A stretch of DNA of 64,000 nucleotides, from positions 1 through 64,000 of the forward strand of contig NZ_RDQE01000007.1 in the NCBI RefSeq assembly GCF_003697845.1, given 5' to 3'. Below are positions 35,644-45,007 of the stretch, in pieces (positions within the stretch are counted from its first letter, which is position 1; every line of letters starts with the position of its first letter). This stretch comes from Halobellus captivus (lineage in GTDB: Archaea; Halobacteriota; Halobacteria; Halobacteriales; Haloferacaceae). Under the pieces are notes generated by a model. That model made no database searches and was not told where the DNA came from. It saw nothing but the letters and a program-made list of their open reading frames with translations. A program made the translations under genes and the position numbers.

Positions 35644-38600
35644 ATGTCCACAACCCACGGTCAACCCGGTCTCTCGTCGGATCAACGATCAACAATCCGA
35701 AGCACGATCCTCAGTACACGCCACGCACTTGAAGACGAACTTCGCCGCCAACTCGAAAAATACGGCATCTACGAAGACAAGAGACTCCCGCTGGAGAACC
35801 TGACACACCTCTCCGTTGAAGAGATCGAAACTCGACGAACACTGAATGCAGCAATCGAACGCGAACTCGAATCCACCGAAGGCGACCTAAAGCGGTCAAT
35901 CACCAACTACGTCCGGGAAGCGACGAAGACCTACCTCAATCGATTTGTTGCGCTGAAAACCATCGAGGTTCGCGGTATCATTGAGGAAACCATCACCGAG
36001 CGACCGGAGTACGGCAACCGGTCGTACATACACCACACGGTCGCCGAAATCGCAGGCGAGCTAACCAACGCACCTGACGATGGCTTCGGTACCGCACTCG
36101 AACTTGCGTACCAAGAAATCGGCGCAGAGATTCGGATGATTTTCGAGGAATCCGAACACACCGTCATCGACCTCGATCCACAGGTGCGTGAAGAAGTTCT
36201 CGACAAACTGGATGCCATCGAAAACGAGGCTTGGGAGAGTGACGAGGCTTTAGGTTGGGTCTACCAATACTTCGGAGAAGAAGAACGCGAGGAGATCGAC
36301 GAGCGTGTCGATGAAGAGAACTACAAGATTGCAGGAACAGACATCGCCACGAAGACCCAGCTGTTCACACCGCGCTATATCGTTGAGTGGATGGTCGACA
36401 ATTCGCTTGGACGGCTGTGGCTCGAAATGCAAGGCGAGAGAACTAGTATTAACGATGAGGACAAGTGCTTCTATCTTGCTCCGCTTGAAGACTCGCTGAC
36501 TGACCGCGAGACGAAATCGGTCAAAGAGATCACCGTACTTGACCCGGCTTGCGGAAGTGGTCATATGCTGTTCTATGCTTTCGACGTTCTCTACCAGATG
36601 TATCTAGAAGAGAGTGAAATCGCGGAGAAGTACATCCCACGTGAGATTCTCCGGAACAATCTCTATGGTGTCGATATTGATTCGGGAGCTGCGCAAATCG
36701 CTGCCCTATCCCTCTATCTAAAGGCAAAAGATCAATCGCCGGATGTCGAGATTCCACAGTTGAACATCGTTTCAGCAGATGCAGTGTTAATTAACGGCGA
36801 ACGGAAAAAAGAGATACTTGAACGCTCGGGGTCGGAATTGGAGAGGGAAATCTTAGAGCAGATCTGGAATAGCTTCGGTGACATCCGTGAGTTAGGCAGT
36901 TTGGTTCAGGTCGAAGACCGCATTGATGAGGTTCTCGACGAATACCGAGAAGAATTCGAGGCAACCGGCCAAGCACAATTCACGAGCGGTGGTGGGCTGA
37001 CCTCTCAATCGACATTCGTTGCAGGCGGTGAGGAAGAGTCTTGGGACGAAATCAAGTCCCGGCTAATGCAGAGCGTACAGAACCTCGCTAGTGAAGCGCT
37101 CGAACATAATGACCCAATTGAGGAGATGTTTGCTGCCGAGGTTGGGAAAACAGTAGAACTACTCGATGTTCTGATGGGAGAATACGATACGGTCGTCAGC
37201 AATCCGCCGTATCTACAGAGTAAAAAGATGGGCGAGACGCTCAAGGACTACATCAGAGATCATTACGTGGGGAAATATGATGTCTATGGTGCTTTCATCG
37301 AGCGCTGTCTTTCCTTCTCGTCCGAGGATGGCCACGTTAGTATGGTTACTCCAGAGAATTTTATGTTCCTCTACTACTTCCGTGGACTGCGAAAGAAGCT
37401 TCTAAATGAGAGTTACTTCATAGAGGCTGCTCACCTTTCCAGATACGGTTTCGAACAACAGAAAGACGCATACACCATTCCCTTCGTGCTTAGAGGATCA
37501 GTTCCCTCAGAAGGAGAGTCGTCTCGGTTCTATAGGATGACACATGAGCAAGAGCACTACAAGAACTACGAGCGTAAAATTGCAGGCTTGCGGGAGATCG
37601 CTGAATCCCTTCGCTCTGGAGAGGAACATAACGACGTGTATGTCTTCTCTCAAAGCAGAATCGATGATATTGGTAGGCGGCCATTCCTGTATTGGTTCGG
37701 CGAAGAGACGCTGAGTTTGTTTTCTGAATATCCAAGTGTCGATGATATTGGCGAAGTGAAACAAGGGCTCTCTACCGGCGACGATGATCAATTCGTTCGG
37801 AAGTGGTGGGAGGTGCCAATAGAAGAGATTGGTGATCGATACAAGCGGTTCCAGAAGAGTGGAACAGACTCCGAGTACTACGATTACGCTGAAGACTACG
37901 TAGACTGGGGAGACTCAGGGAAAGATCTGCGTGATGCGGGAGCGAACCTTCGAAACGAAGACTTCTATTTTGAGGAAGGTGTCACCTTCAGAGCATTCGG
38001 GAATCATTTCGTCGGGCGCAAACAACCAGCAGATTCTATCTTCTCGCACAAGTCCCACGCAGTCTTCTCAGATGAACTCTCAGATAAACTTCTCTTAGCA
38101 AATCTCAATTCGACTCTGCACAGGTTCATTGGGAACGGACTCAATCCTGGCTTGAGCTTCGAGGTAGGCGACGCAAAGCGATTCCCGGTGAAAACGGATT
38201 ACGACTATCAGTCAGACATAGAGGAGCTGGTTTCTACTGGCATCCAAGAGCGAGAAGAGCTCTCTCAATTGACAGAGACTAGCGCAGACTTCGACGGTGA
38301 GGAACTCATAACGCTGCTTGAATCGAGTTCAACCGATCTACAGTATGCTGAAGAGGTTAGCAAGGCTCGCATCCTTACTGTCCATGGGATTTCTGACACT
38401 CTCCTCTTCGATGAATATGAGATCTCCTCTGGGACGCAAGAGCAGATGTACGCCAATCTCCCAAAGAACACGTCTGAATACCCTGTGGACCGTAATGTTC
38501 ACGTTGAGTATCCAGAGTTCTTGAACCAGTATCTGGAAGTAGTTGACCTGGAAGACAAAAAGCTTGATTCAGCAATCGAGACTCTCCGATCATTGGACGA

Positions 38601-39363
38601 TGTAACGCTCCGCGAAGCAGCAGAAGCAACTGAGCTCTCCCCGTTAACTGTGGCTCAACTTCGATACGACTACGACCTCTATACTGACGATGAGCAATCA
38701 AGGGCCGCAGGTCGAGTGGTTTCACTAATCGTGGGGTCGTTGTTTGGCCGTTGGGAATCTGGCACCGATATTCCTACACTCGATGATGAGATACTCGCTT
38801 TTGACCACTCGACTACCTCAGTCACAAACCTGTTCTCGAAGGCTCTCAACGAACTATTTCAGGATTCAGCGCAGGCAGAACGCACACTTGAATCCGCTTT
38901 GGGAGATCACCCCGTTAATTGGCTTCGAGAGAATTTCTTCCGGTATCATCATGTCGATGAGTACAAACCGCGAGGTGAGCGGAGCCCTATCTACTGGCAA
39001 CTCGAAAGTCCCAATGGCGGATTTAGTTGCTTCATCTATTACCACGATATAGACGCGAACACCCTTGCGAAGCTCCGTGGCCAGTATCTCGATCCACGGA
39101 TTGACGTACTCGAAAACGAGCTCGAAACACTTAACGCTCAAACTAGCGGTGAGAATCCGGATAAAGAGCTTCTGAAAAGAAAGGAAGATGTCCAAAATGA
39201 GCTTGATGACATCAGAGAATTCCGCAATATCATCGACGAGATGATTGACGATGGCGTTACCGTCGATGTGGAAGATGGCATTTGGGAGAACATCAAGAAA
39301 TGGGATCAGTACGAAGTTCTCGAAACTGGACTGCCCAAGCTGAAATCCAGCTACACAAGATAA
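35644..39363 (+). CDS. pglX: PglX/BrxX adenine-specific DNA methyltransferase
   Basis: 1239 residues. SAM-binding motif I ITVLDPACGSGHML (about 297-310) and catalytic NPPY in VVSNPPYLQSK (about 517-527) identify an N6-adenine methyltransferase. The N-terminal 230 residues form the helical domain typical of BREX-1 PglX. The target-recognition and C-terminal regions (from about residue 590) include a charged coiled coil near the end (LLKRKEDVQNELDDIREF). PglX marks host DNA so that BREX spares it. The 3' two thirds looks more AT-rich than the 5' end and brxC. It is complete, with no frame break, so not phase-off here. Confidence 0.93.
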   Translation: MSTTHGQPGLSSDQRSTIRSTILSTRHALEDELRRQLEKYGIYEDKRLPLENLTHLSVEEIETRRTLNAAIERELESTEGDLKRSITNYVREATKTYLNRFVALKTIEVRGIIEETITERPEYGNRSYIHHTVAEIAGELTNAPDDGFGTALELAYQEIGAEIRMIFEESEHTVIDLDPQVREEVLDKLDAIENEAWESDEALGWVYQYFGEEEREEIDERVDEENYKIAGTDIATKTQLFTPRYIVEWMVDNSLGRLWLEMQGERTSINDEDKCFYLAPLEDSLTDRETKSVKEITVLDPACGSGHMLFYAFDVLYQMYLEESEIAEKYIPREILRNNLYGVDIDSGAAQIAALSLYLKAKDQSPDVEIPQLNIVSADAVLINGERKKEILERSGSELEREILEQIWNSFGDIRELGSLVQVEDRIDEVLDEYREEFEATGQAQFTSGGGLTSQSTFVAGGEEESWDEIKSRLMQSVQNLASEALEHNDPIEEMFAAEVGKTVELLDVLMGEYDTVVSNPPYLQSKKMGETLKDYIRDHYVGKYDVYGAFIERCLSFSSEDGHVSMVTPENFMFLYYFRGLRKKLLNESYFIEAAHLSRYGFEQQKDAYTIPFVLRGSVPSEGESSRFYRMTHEQEHYKNYERKIAGLREIAESLRSGEEHNDVYVFSQSRIDDIGRRPFLYWFGEETLSLFSEYPSVDDIGEVKQGLSTGDDDQFVRKWWEVPIEEIGDRYKRFQKSGTDSEYYDYAEDYVDWGDSGKDLRDAGANLRNEDFYFEEGVTFRAFGNHFVGRKQPADSIFSHKSHAVFSDELSDKLLLANLNSTLHRFIGNGLNPGLSFEVGDAKRFPVKTDYDYQSDIEELVSTGIQEREELSQLTETSADFDGEELITLLESSSTDLQYAEEVSKARILTVHGISDTLLFDEYEISSGTQEQMYANLPKNTSEYPVDRNVHVEYPEFLNQYLEVVDLEDKKLDSAIETLRSLDDVTLREAAEATELSPLTVAQLRYDYDLYTDDEQSRAAGRVVSLIVGSLFGRWESGTDIPTLDDEILAFDHSTTSVTNLFSKALNELFQDSAQAERTLESALGDHPVNWLRENFFRYHHVDEYKPRGERSPIYWQLESPNGGFSCFIYYHDIDANTLAKLRGQYLDPRIDVLENELETLNAQTSGENPDKELLKRKEDVQNELDDIREFRNIIDEMIDDGVTVDVEDGIWENIKKWDQYEVLETGLPKLKSSYTR

Positions 39364-39397
39364 ACGGACGACAAGCCTAAATAAAAATAACAAAGTA

Positions 39398-39916
39398 ATG
39401 ACGGAATTATTCTTGGCCCCAGCATCCAGAAGGGATGACGCGTTTGAAATCTTTCACAGAACGGTCCTCAATGGCATAGAACGAGCAACCTATTCCAATT
39501 ACTCAGACAGCAACTGGGGAGACTATGCCAGCATATGGGGGCTCACGTCGTCTTTTGAATCCTCGTGGCAGAACGTACATAGGGGAGACTGGATTTTATT
39601 CTATACCGATTCGGACCAATATGAGTATGCTGCGAAAGTAGCTGAAAAAGAACATAACCCGCCCCTCGGTGATGCAATTCGCACTGATCTATTAAATGTG
39701 AAAGGTAACGGCGACCGGGATTGGGACTTCCTACTGGTATTAGAAAACCCAGTTTCAGTATCGATCTCTGGCCATAAATTGGCTGACCTACTCGATTATG
39801 GCAACTACTATCCGGTCAGGTTCATTCGGGTAACGGAAAGCCGAATGGAGCATCTTAGGGAAGAATACAACTCTGTGAACGAATTCATTCAGAAGATAAG
39901 AACGGACACCACATAG
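39398..39916 (+). CDS. EVE/PUA-like domain protein inside the BREX operon
   Basis: 172 residues. TELFLAPASRR at the N-terminus, SIWGLTSSFESSWQNVHRGDWILFYTDSDQYEYAAKVAEKE and the later NYYPVRFIRVTE follow the EVE-type PUA fold: short opening strand, tryptophan-containing segment, then a GDWILFY strand. EVE domains read modified bases. The gene sits 34 bases after pglX and 85 bases before pglZ, where standard BREX has none. It might recognise modified phage DNA. The AT-rich composition and position suggest a cargo insertion. The fold call is by pattern only. Confidence 0.6.
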   Translation: MTELFLAPASRRDDAFEIFHRTVLNGIERATYSNYSDSNWGDYASIWGLTSSFESSWQNVHRGDWILFYTDSDQYEYAAKVAEKEHNPPLGDAIRTDLLNVKGNGDRDWDFLLVLENPVSVSISGHKLADLLDYGNYYPVRFIRVTESRMEHLREEYNSVNEFIQKIRTDTT

Positions 39917-40001
39917 CCCAGTCTGAGGTTCTACCAAGTCGATCATAACCGTCAAACCATCCCCGAAACACCAAACAGCCCCCAATTGAAAGGAGAATAC
40001 A

Positions 40002-42428
40002 ATGGGAGATCTCGCGGATAGCATTATCACGGAACTCCGGCAGAAGTTCGATCGCCACCCAGTCTGGGTGTGGTACGACGCTCAGGAGAAATACAAGGGT
40101 GTCCTCAACGAGGTCGAAGCTGATCTCGATGATGTCACACTCGCTCGCTACGATGGCAGTTACTTCGAACTGAAGCGCCGACTCCGTGATGAGGATCCGA
40201 ACTACGAGCAGAACTGGCTGTTCTACATCCCTGAGTCCCGGAACGACGCCGAGTGGTTCCGCGATGTTCACGCGCTCGGCCGACAGTACCGCGTCGGCCA
40301 GGACATCGACGACACTCCGGTGACGCAGTTCCTCGTCGAACACGACGAAGAGATTCCGGACGCGTACGAGGACTGGGGACAGAACCGCGAATACCAGCGT
40401 CTGGCGTTCTTTTGTGTGCTCTTCGAGACTGTAGGCCCAGCAATCGACGAGTGGGTTCGTGACTATCTTTCTGACCCCGAGGACTACCGCGAAGACATCG
40501 AAGATAACGCGATGGCTGATGCCTGGGATGCACAGCTCCGCGAGGAGTACGGCATTAATGCCGGACTGGACCCAAAGGAACTGGCGACCCAACTCCTCTT
40601 CGGAGAGGTGACGAGTCGTGCGCCGACGGCACAGTACGACAACCTCGCTGCAGACGATGCTCAAGCTGCGGCGGAGTTTTGCGACGACTGGCAACAGTAC
40701 ACTCCTGCCGATTTCACTCGATATTCACGGGAGATCGAAGCCGACTACGACCTCACAGAGGCCGTGATCGAATCCGATCAAACCCGATGGAACGCTACTG
40801 CGTTCAAAGGTATCGACACTGGCCTGATTCGGCTCGTGATGGATCGACTTGCTGAGGGAACGTATGCTGATCTTCCGGAGATCGCGGCGGAACTCAATCG
40901 GACAGTCACGAAACGCCGGGACAGCTTCTGGAGCAACGAGGATCTCGTTGATTGGTCGGTGCCTGCTTTGGCGGTTGAGACGCTTCGTCAGATCGGTACC
41001 GTCGATGTCGACGACGCGAAAGCGATGGGTTCGAGAGAGCTTGCGGGACAGTACACGACCGATGACGGCTGGTGGCAGGTTGATGCAGCCTATCGACGCT
41101 ACATCAACGCGACCCAGCAGGCCACATTCCCGTACCCAAAGGAAGCCACGGTGAAACGTCAGGTCACTAATCACTACATGGCCTTCCTTCAGGGTGTCAA
41201 CCGGCCTCTGGCAGAGATTTTGAGCGACGATCCGACACTCGGAACGCCACAGACCTCGTTCTACGAGGAATTCGCTGAGGTCGAAAACGGAACGGCGATC
41301 ATTATCTGTGACGGGCTCCGCTACGAACTTGCTGAAGCCATCCGCGAAAATCTTGGACGAAGAACCGACTTCGAACAGGATCTCTCCGCAGTGAGTGCTG
41401 CACTTCCGTCGATCACCGAGGTTGGGATGGCTGCACACCTACTGGGTGAACTCGGACTTTCACTCGACGACGACGAACTCGTCGTCACCAGCGGCGGTGA
41501 GCAAATGGCTGGAAAAGCGGACCGTGTTGAACGACTCAGTGCTGCGGGCTTCGAGGTCGTCGATATGGACGAGGTTGGCGACATTTCGCTGGAAGAGCTG
41601 ACCGAGTCCGACCCCGTTCCGCGTGTCGTCTACTCCGGCACGATAGACAAACTCGGCGAGAGTCTTGACGACGATGCTGCATTCAGCCAGGTTGCGTCTC
41701 ACGTCGACGATGTCGAACGGACTGTCCAGCGTCTCAAACAGGCCGGCTATACTCGCTTCGTGATCACCAGCGATCACGGGTTCCTGTATACGGACCGGCT
41801 GAATGACGATCACAAAGTCGAGGCTCCTGACCTTGCTCCGGTCGTCAAACGCCGGTTCGCTGCTGCCGACCGTGAAACGCCACTCGTCGATACTGATGAG
41901 TTCGTCGAGATCGATCACGAGGCACTGTCGAAACTCGGCATTGATGGCCCCGAGATCAAGTTGCTATTTCCCCGTAGTGTCGCGTGCTTCAAGTCACGAG
42001 GTGGGAATATGCGCTACTTCCACGGTGGGATTTCGCTTCAAGAACTCCTAGTCCCGTGTCTCACTGTGACCACGGGCGAAATCGAAGAGAGCGCGTCGAT
42101 CAGCTACGATGTCTCGATCCCCGATCCGATTACAAACTCTATACTCACCGTGGAGATTGAGGCTAAGAGTGGGCAAGTCGCCTTCGACCCTGCACCAACA
42201 TTAGAGGTTCGTGCAACCATCAATGATGAGCCGGTCGCAGATCCTGTTACAATGGAGATCTCCCCTGGCGACAATAGCACCCGTGTTCGGCTCAAGCAGG
42301 GAGCCATCTCGGGTGAAGATACGGTCCAATTCGAAGTCGTCGATACTGACACCAGAGAGACGATCACGAGACAGACTGTGAGCCTAGATTTACTATTCGG
42401 AGATGACGATATGGGATTTGACGTGTGA
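40002..42428 (+). CDS. pglZ: PglZ/BrxZ alkaline phosphatase-superfamily protein
   Basis: 808 residues. GTAIIICDGLRYELAEAI (about 433-450) carries the metal-binding Asp, and FVITSDHGFLYTDR (about 586-599) the D-H-G pair of the alkaline phosphatase-like PglZ core. The N-terminal 400 residues are acidic and helical, the C-terminal 110 are beta-rich. PglZ is a core BREX protein with reported nuclease/phosphodiesterase-type activity in some systems. A clear Shine-Dalgarno GGAG at 39992-39995 precedes ATG 40002, unlike the coupled or leaderless starts around it, so it may be translated independently. Confidence 0.92.
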   Translation: MGDLADSIITELRQKFDRHPVWVWYDAQEKYKGVLNEVEADLDDVTLARYDGSYFELKRRLRDEDPNYEQNWLFYIPESRNDAEWFRDVHALGRQYRVGQDIDDTPVTQFLVEHDEEIPDAYEDWGQNREYQRLAFFCVLFETVGPAIDEWVRDYLSDPEDYREDIEDNAMADAWDAQLREEYGINAGLDPKELATQLLFGEVTSRAPTAQYDNLAADDAQAAAEFCDDWQQYTPADFTRYSREIEADYDLTEAVIESDQTRWNATAFKGIDTGLIRLVMDRLAEGTYADLPEIAAELNRTVTKRRDSFWSNEDLVDWSVPALAVETLRQIGTVDVDDAKAMGSRELAGQYTTDDGWWQVDAAYRRYINATQQATFPYPKEATVKRQVTNHYMAFLQGVNRPLAEILSDDPTLGTPQTSFYEEFAEVENGTAIIICDGLRYELAEAIRENLGRRTDFEQDLSAVSAALPSITEVGMAAHLLGELGLSLDDDELVVTSGGEQMAGKADRVERLSAAGFEVVDMDEVGDISLEELTESDPVPRVVYSGTIDKLGESLDDDAAFSQVASHVDDVERTVQRLKQAGYTRFVITSDHGFLYTDRLNDDHKVEAPDLAPVVKRRFAAADRETPLVDTDEFVEIDHEALSKLGIDGPEIKLLFPRSVACFKSRGGNMRYFHGGISLQELLVPCLTVTTGEIEESASISYDVSIPDPITNSILTVEIEAKSGQVAFDPAPTLEVRATINDEPVADPVTMEISPGDNSTRVRLKQGAISGEDTVQFEVVDTDTRETITRQTVSLDLLFGDDDMGFDV

Positions 42429-42528
42429 GTGATCTCGGCTACAACAACGGGCTGTCGTAGTCGAATCCGAGCAGGATTCATTCACTATCTTGAGTTCTCA
42501 CTCCTGATGACCGACACCAATATGCCCC

Positions 42529-42542
42529 CGGCAACATTGCCG
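42529..42542. promoter_or_regulatory. Palindrome just before brxL, overlapping its promoter region
   Basis: CGGCAA-CA-TTGCCG, a perfect 6-bp inverted repeat, ends 7 bases before ATG 42550 and is followed by TTATATAA. Placed as an operator or start-proximal control site for brxL. The rest of the gap 42429-42549 shows no gene. Confidence 0.4.
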
Positions 42543-42549
42543 TTATATA

Positions 42550-44577
42550 ATGACGACTGAGGACGTAGATCGGAAAGCCCTGGATGTCTTCTCCGGGCGC
42601 GTCGTCCGGAAAGACCTTGTTCAGGACATCAAATCCGGGGTAAACGTCCCTACCTACGTTCTCGAATATCTGATTGGACAGTACTGTGCGACTGATGACG
42701 AGGAATCTCTGGAAGAGGGCCTCGAAAAGGTCAAAGAGATTCTGTCAAAGCACTACGTTCGTCCTGACGAGGCCGAATTCGTCAAGAGCGAGGTTCGAGA
42801 GCGGGGACGCTATCGCGTCATTGACAAGGTCACCGTCAGGCTCGATGAACAACAGGACGCCTACATCGGTTCGTTTGTCAACCTCGGTTTGAGCGATGTC
42901 GAGATCAACGAACATCTCGTCAGCAAGCATCCAAAGCTCCTCGGTGGTGGCGTCTGGGCTATCATCGACTTGGAATATCTCCCTGATAATGCGAACAGTC
43001 CAAAGAGCCTCTTCGGCATCGACTCGTTCAAACCCATACAGGTATCGAATCTTGACCTTGACCAACTGAAAGATCGACGTAACGATTTCACGCGCGATGA
43101 ATGGATGGACCTTCTCCTTCAGACCGTCGGCTACGACCCCTCTTCGTTTAGCGACCGCGAGAAACTCCTCTTCTTAGCTCGATGTATCCCGCTCGTCGAG
43201 TCGAATTACAACTACGTCGAATTGGGGCCACGTGGGACGGGAAAGAGCTATCTCTACCGTGAAATCAGTCCCCACTCGATCCTCATCTCCGGCGGTAAAA
43301 CCACCGTAGCAAAGCTCTTCTTGAACCTGAATACAGGACGAATCGGCCTCGTCGGTCGCTGGGATGTCGTTGCATTCGACGAGGTCGGGGGACTCCAGTT
43401 CAGCGATTCGGAAGCCGTCCAGATGCTCAAAGACTACATGGAGTCCGGAAGCTTCTCTCGTGGGACTGAAGAGCTCACCGCCCAAGCCTCGATGGTCTAC
43501 GTCGGAAACATTGACCTCGACGTTGAAGGCGTTCTCAAGAGTTCACACCTCTTTGAACCGTTCCCCGAGGATATGCAGGATCTCGCGCTCATCGACCGAT
43601 TCCACTACTACCTTCCAGGGTGGGAAGTCCCGAAGATGCGGTCCGAGTTCTTTGGCGACCAGTTTGGATTCATCGTCGACTACTTCGCTGAATTCGTCCG
43701 CGAACTTCGCAAGGAGTCGTACGGTGACGCGATTAACGAGGAGTTCGCGTTTGGTGACCATCTGAACCAACGAGACGAAAAGGCAGTACGAAAGACAGTC
43801 TCTGGTCTACTCAAGCTACTTCACCCACATGGCCACTACACGAAAGAAGAGCTCCGAGAGTATCTCGAATTCGCTATGGAAGGTCGTCGTCGAGTCAAGG
43901 AGCAATTGAAGCGGATTGGCGGTATGGAATATCGCGCCGTCGAATTCTCCTACCTTGACCTGGAGACGAAAGAGGAGATCTATGTCTCAGTACCCGAAGA
44001 AGCAGACGAGTCACTCATTCCCCCAGGAACACAGCAGGCAGGAACGGTCTACACAATAGGTGAGAGCGAAGGACGCCACGCACCCTTCCGAATCGAGACT
44101 CAGACACTCCCCGGGTCGGGCAAGACGAACATTTCGGGCACGCCCGGAAAGCGGATGAAAGAGTCGTTCGAAACCGCCTGTGACTATCTCCAGGCGAATA
44201 TGCGGGAACTCAGTCGTGAAGAGACCCTAGATGAATACGACATCAATGTCCAGGTTCTCAACCCCTCTGATGCAAATGAGGGTGGTGAAACGAGCGTCGG
44301 GCTACTCGTAGGTATTGTTTCGGGAATTCTTGACCGGCCAGTTCGGCCACAAACGGTTGTACTGGGATCGATGAGTTTGATGGGCGAATTAGTCTCCGTG
44401 AGTTCGTTGATCGATAAACTCCAGCTGTCTGCGGATTCTGGAGCCAAAACGGTGCTCCTTCCAGCGAAGAACAAAGAAGACTTGCCGAAAATCCCCGACG
44501 AACTCCTCGACCAGCTCCAACTCGTGTTCTACACTAATCCCCTTGATGCGGCTAGTAAGGCGATTGAACTAGAGTGA
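42550..44577 (+). CDS. brxL: BrxL, AAA+ Lon-like BREX protein
   Basis: 675 residues. Walker A ELGPRGTGKSYL (about 224-235), followed by the BrxL-typical HSILISGGKTTVAKLF, and Walker B WDVVAFDEVGGL (about 271-282). The C-terminal Lon-like domain holds EGGETSVGLLVG with a serine near 582 and LIDKLQLSADSGAKTVLLP with a lysine near 622, at the positions of the Lon Ser-Lys dyad. BrxL is the terminal gene of type 1 BREX; published BrxL proteins form DNA-translocating rings. Last plus-strand gene of the operon. It has its own upstream palindrome and TATA-like bases. Confidence 0.93.
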   Translation: MTTEDVDRKALDVFSGRVVRKDLVQDIKSGVNVPTYVLEYLIGQYCATDDEESLEEGLEKVKEILSKHYVRPDEAEFVKSEVRERGRYRVIDKVTVRLDEQQDAYIGSFVNLGLSDVEINEHLVSKHPKLLGGGVWAIIDLEYLPDNANSPKSLFGIDSFKPIQVSNLDLDQLKDRRNDFTRDEWMDLLLQTVGYDPSSFSDREKLLFLARCIPLVESNYNYVELGPRGTGKSYLYREISPHSILISGGKTTVAKLFLNLNTGRIGLVGRWDVVAFDEVGGLQFSDSEAVQMLKDYMESGSFSRGTEELTAQASMVYVGNIDLDVEGVLKSSHLFEPFPEDMQDLALIDRFHYYLPGWEVPKMRSEFFGDQFGFIVDYFAEFVRELRKESYGDAINEEFAFGDHLNQRDEKAVRKTVSGLLKLLHPHGHYTKEELREYLEFAMEGRRRVKEQLKRIGGMEYRAVEFSYLDLETKEEIYVSVPEEADESLIPPGTQQAGTVYTIGESEGRHAPFRIETQTLPGSGKTNISGTPGKRMKESFETACDYLQANMRELSREETLDEYDINVQVLNPSDANEGGETSVGLLVGIVSGILDRPVRPQTVVLGSMSLMGELVSVSSLIDKLQLSADSGAKTVLLPAKNKEDLPKIPDELLDQLQLVFYTNPLDAASKAIELE

Positions 44578-44587
44578 TTCATACTCC

Positions 44588-44824
44588 CTAAGATTCGTCC
44601 ACTAATTCCCACAGCAGAGCGTTTCCGACCTTTCGACTCTCGACATCGCCTTCCTCTTCGAGACTTTGGAGCTTCAGATAAGCAGTTCTTCGGTCGCACC
44701 CCACGTGTTCAGCAACGTCGGTCGTCCCGACTGCACCGAGTTCCTCAAGGACCCGGAGAAAATCATCCCGAGGATACTCCTCGCTAAACCGACCACTGTT
44801 TTCGTCACGCTTCCGATCGCCCAT
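44588..44824 (-). CDS. Haloarchaeal winged-helix regulator
   Basis: 78 residues. DFLRVLEELGAVGTTDVAEHVGCDRRTAYLKLQSLEEEGDVESRKVGNALLWEL is a complete winged helix with helix 3 DRRTAYLKL. It ends 10 bases from the convergent brxL stop and is divergent from the RAMP operon, about 180 bases from its first start. It could regulate either; the leader of the RAMP operon carries three inverted repeats. Confidence 0.8.
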   Translation of the reverse strand: MGDRKRDENSGRFSEEYPRDDFLRVLEELGAVGTTDVAEHVGCDRRTAYLKLQSLEEEGDVESRKVGNALLWELVDES

Positions 44825-44936
44825 ATCTCCGATATTGACCCCGGTTCACTAATGAGTGCTGGGACGGCATCCATTAGTCGAACGTCCAAAGGCTTATGCC
44901 ATTAGCGGTATGACTATTGGATGGAAGCTCAGCCAT

Positions 44937-44984
44937 CGGGCGTTAATCAGGAAACGCCCGGGTGTGGTAGCACCCAGGCTGGGT
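44937..44984 (+). promoter_or_regulatory. Three consecutive inverted repeats in the leader of the RAMP operon
   Basis: IR1: CGGGCGTT (44937-44944) and AACGCCCG (44953-44960), perfect 8 bp. IR2: GGGTG (44960-44964) and CACCC (44971-44975). IR3: ACCCAG (44972-44977) and CTGGGT (44979-44984). IR2 and IR3 overlap and are mutually exclusive as RNA hairpins. The next gene starts at 45008. Could be operator sites, an mRNA structure or a small structured RNA. A frame is open across it from 44921, but it shows no acidic halophile character. Confidence 0.6.
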
Positions 44985-45007
44985 TCAGAATAACCAATCT
45001 CGAACCC

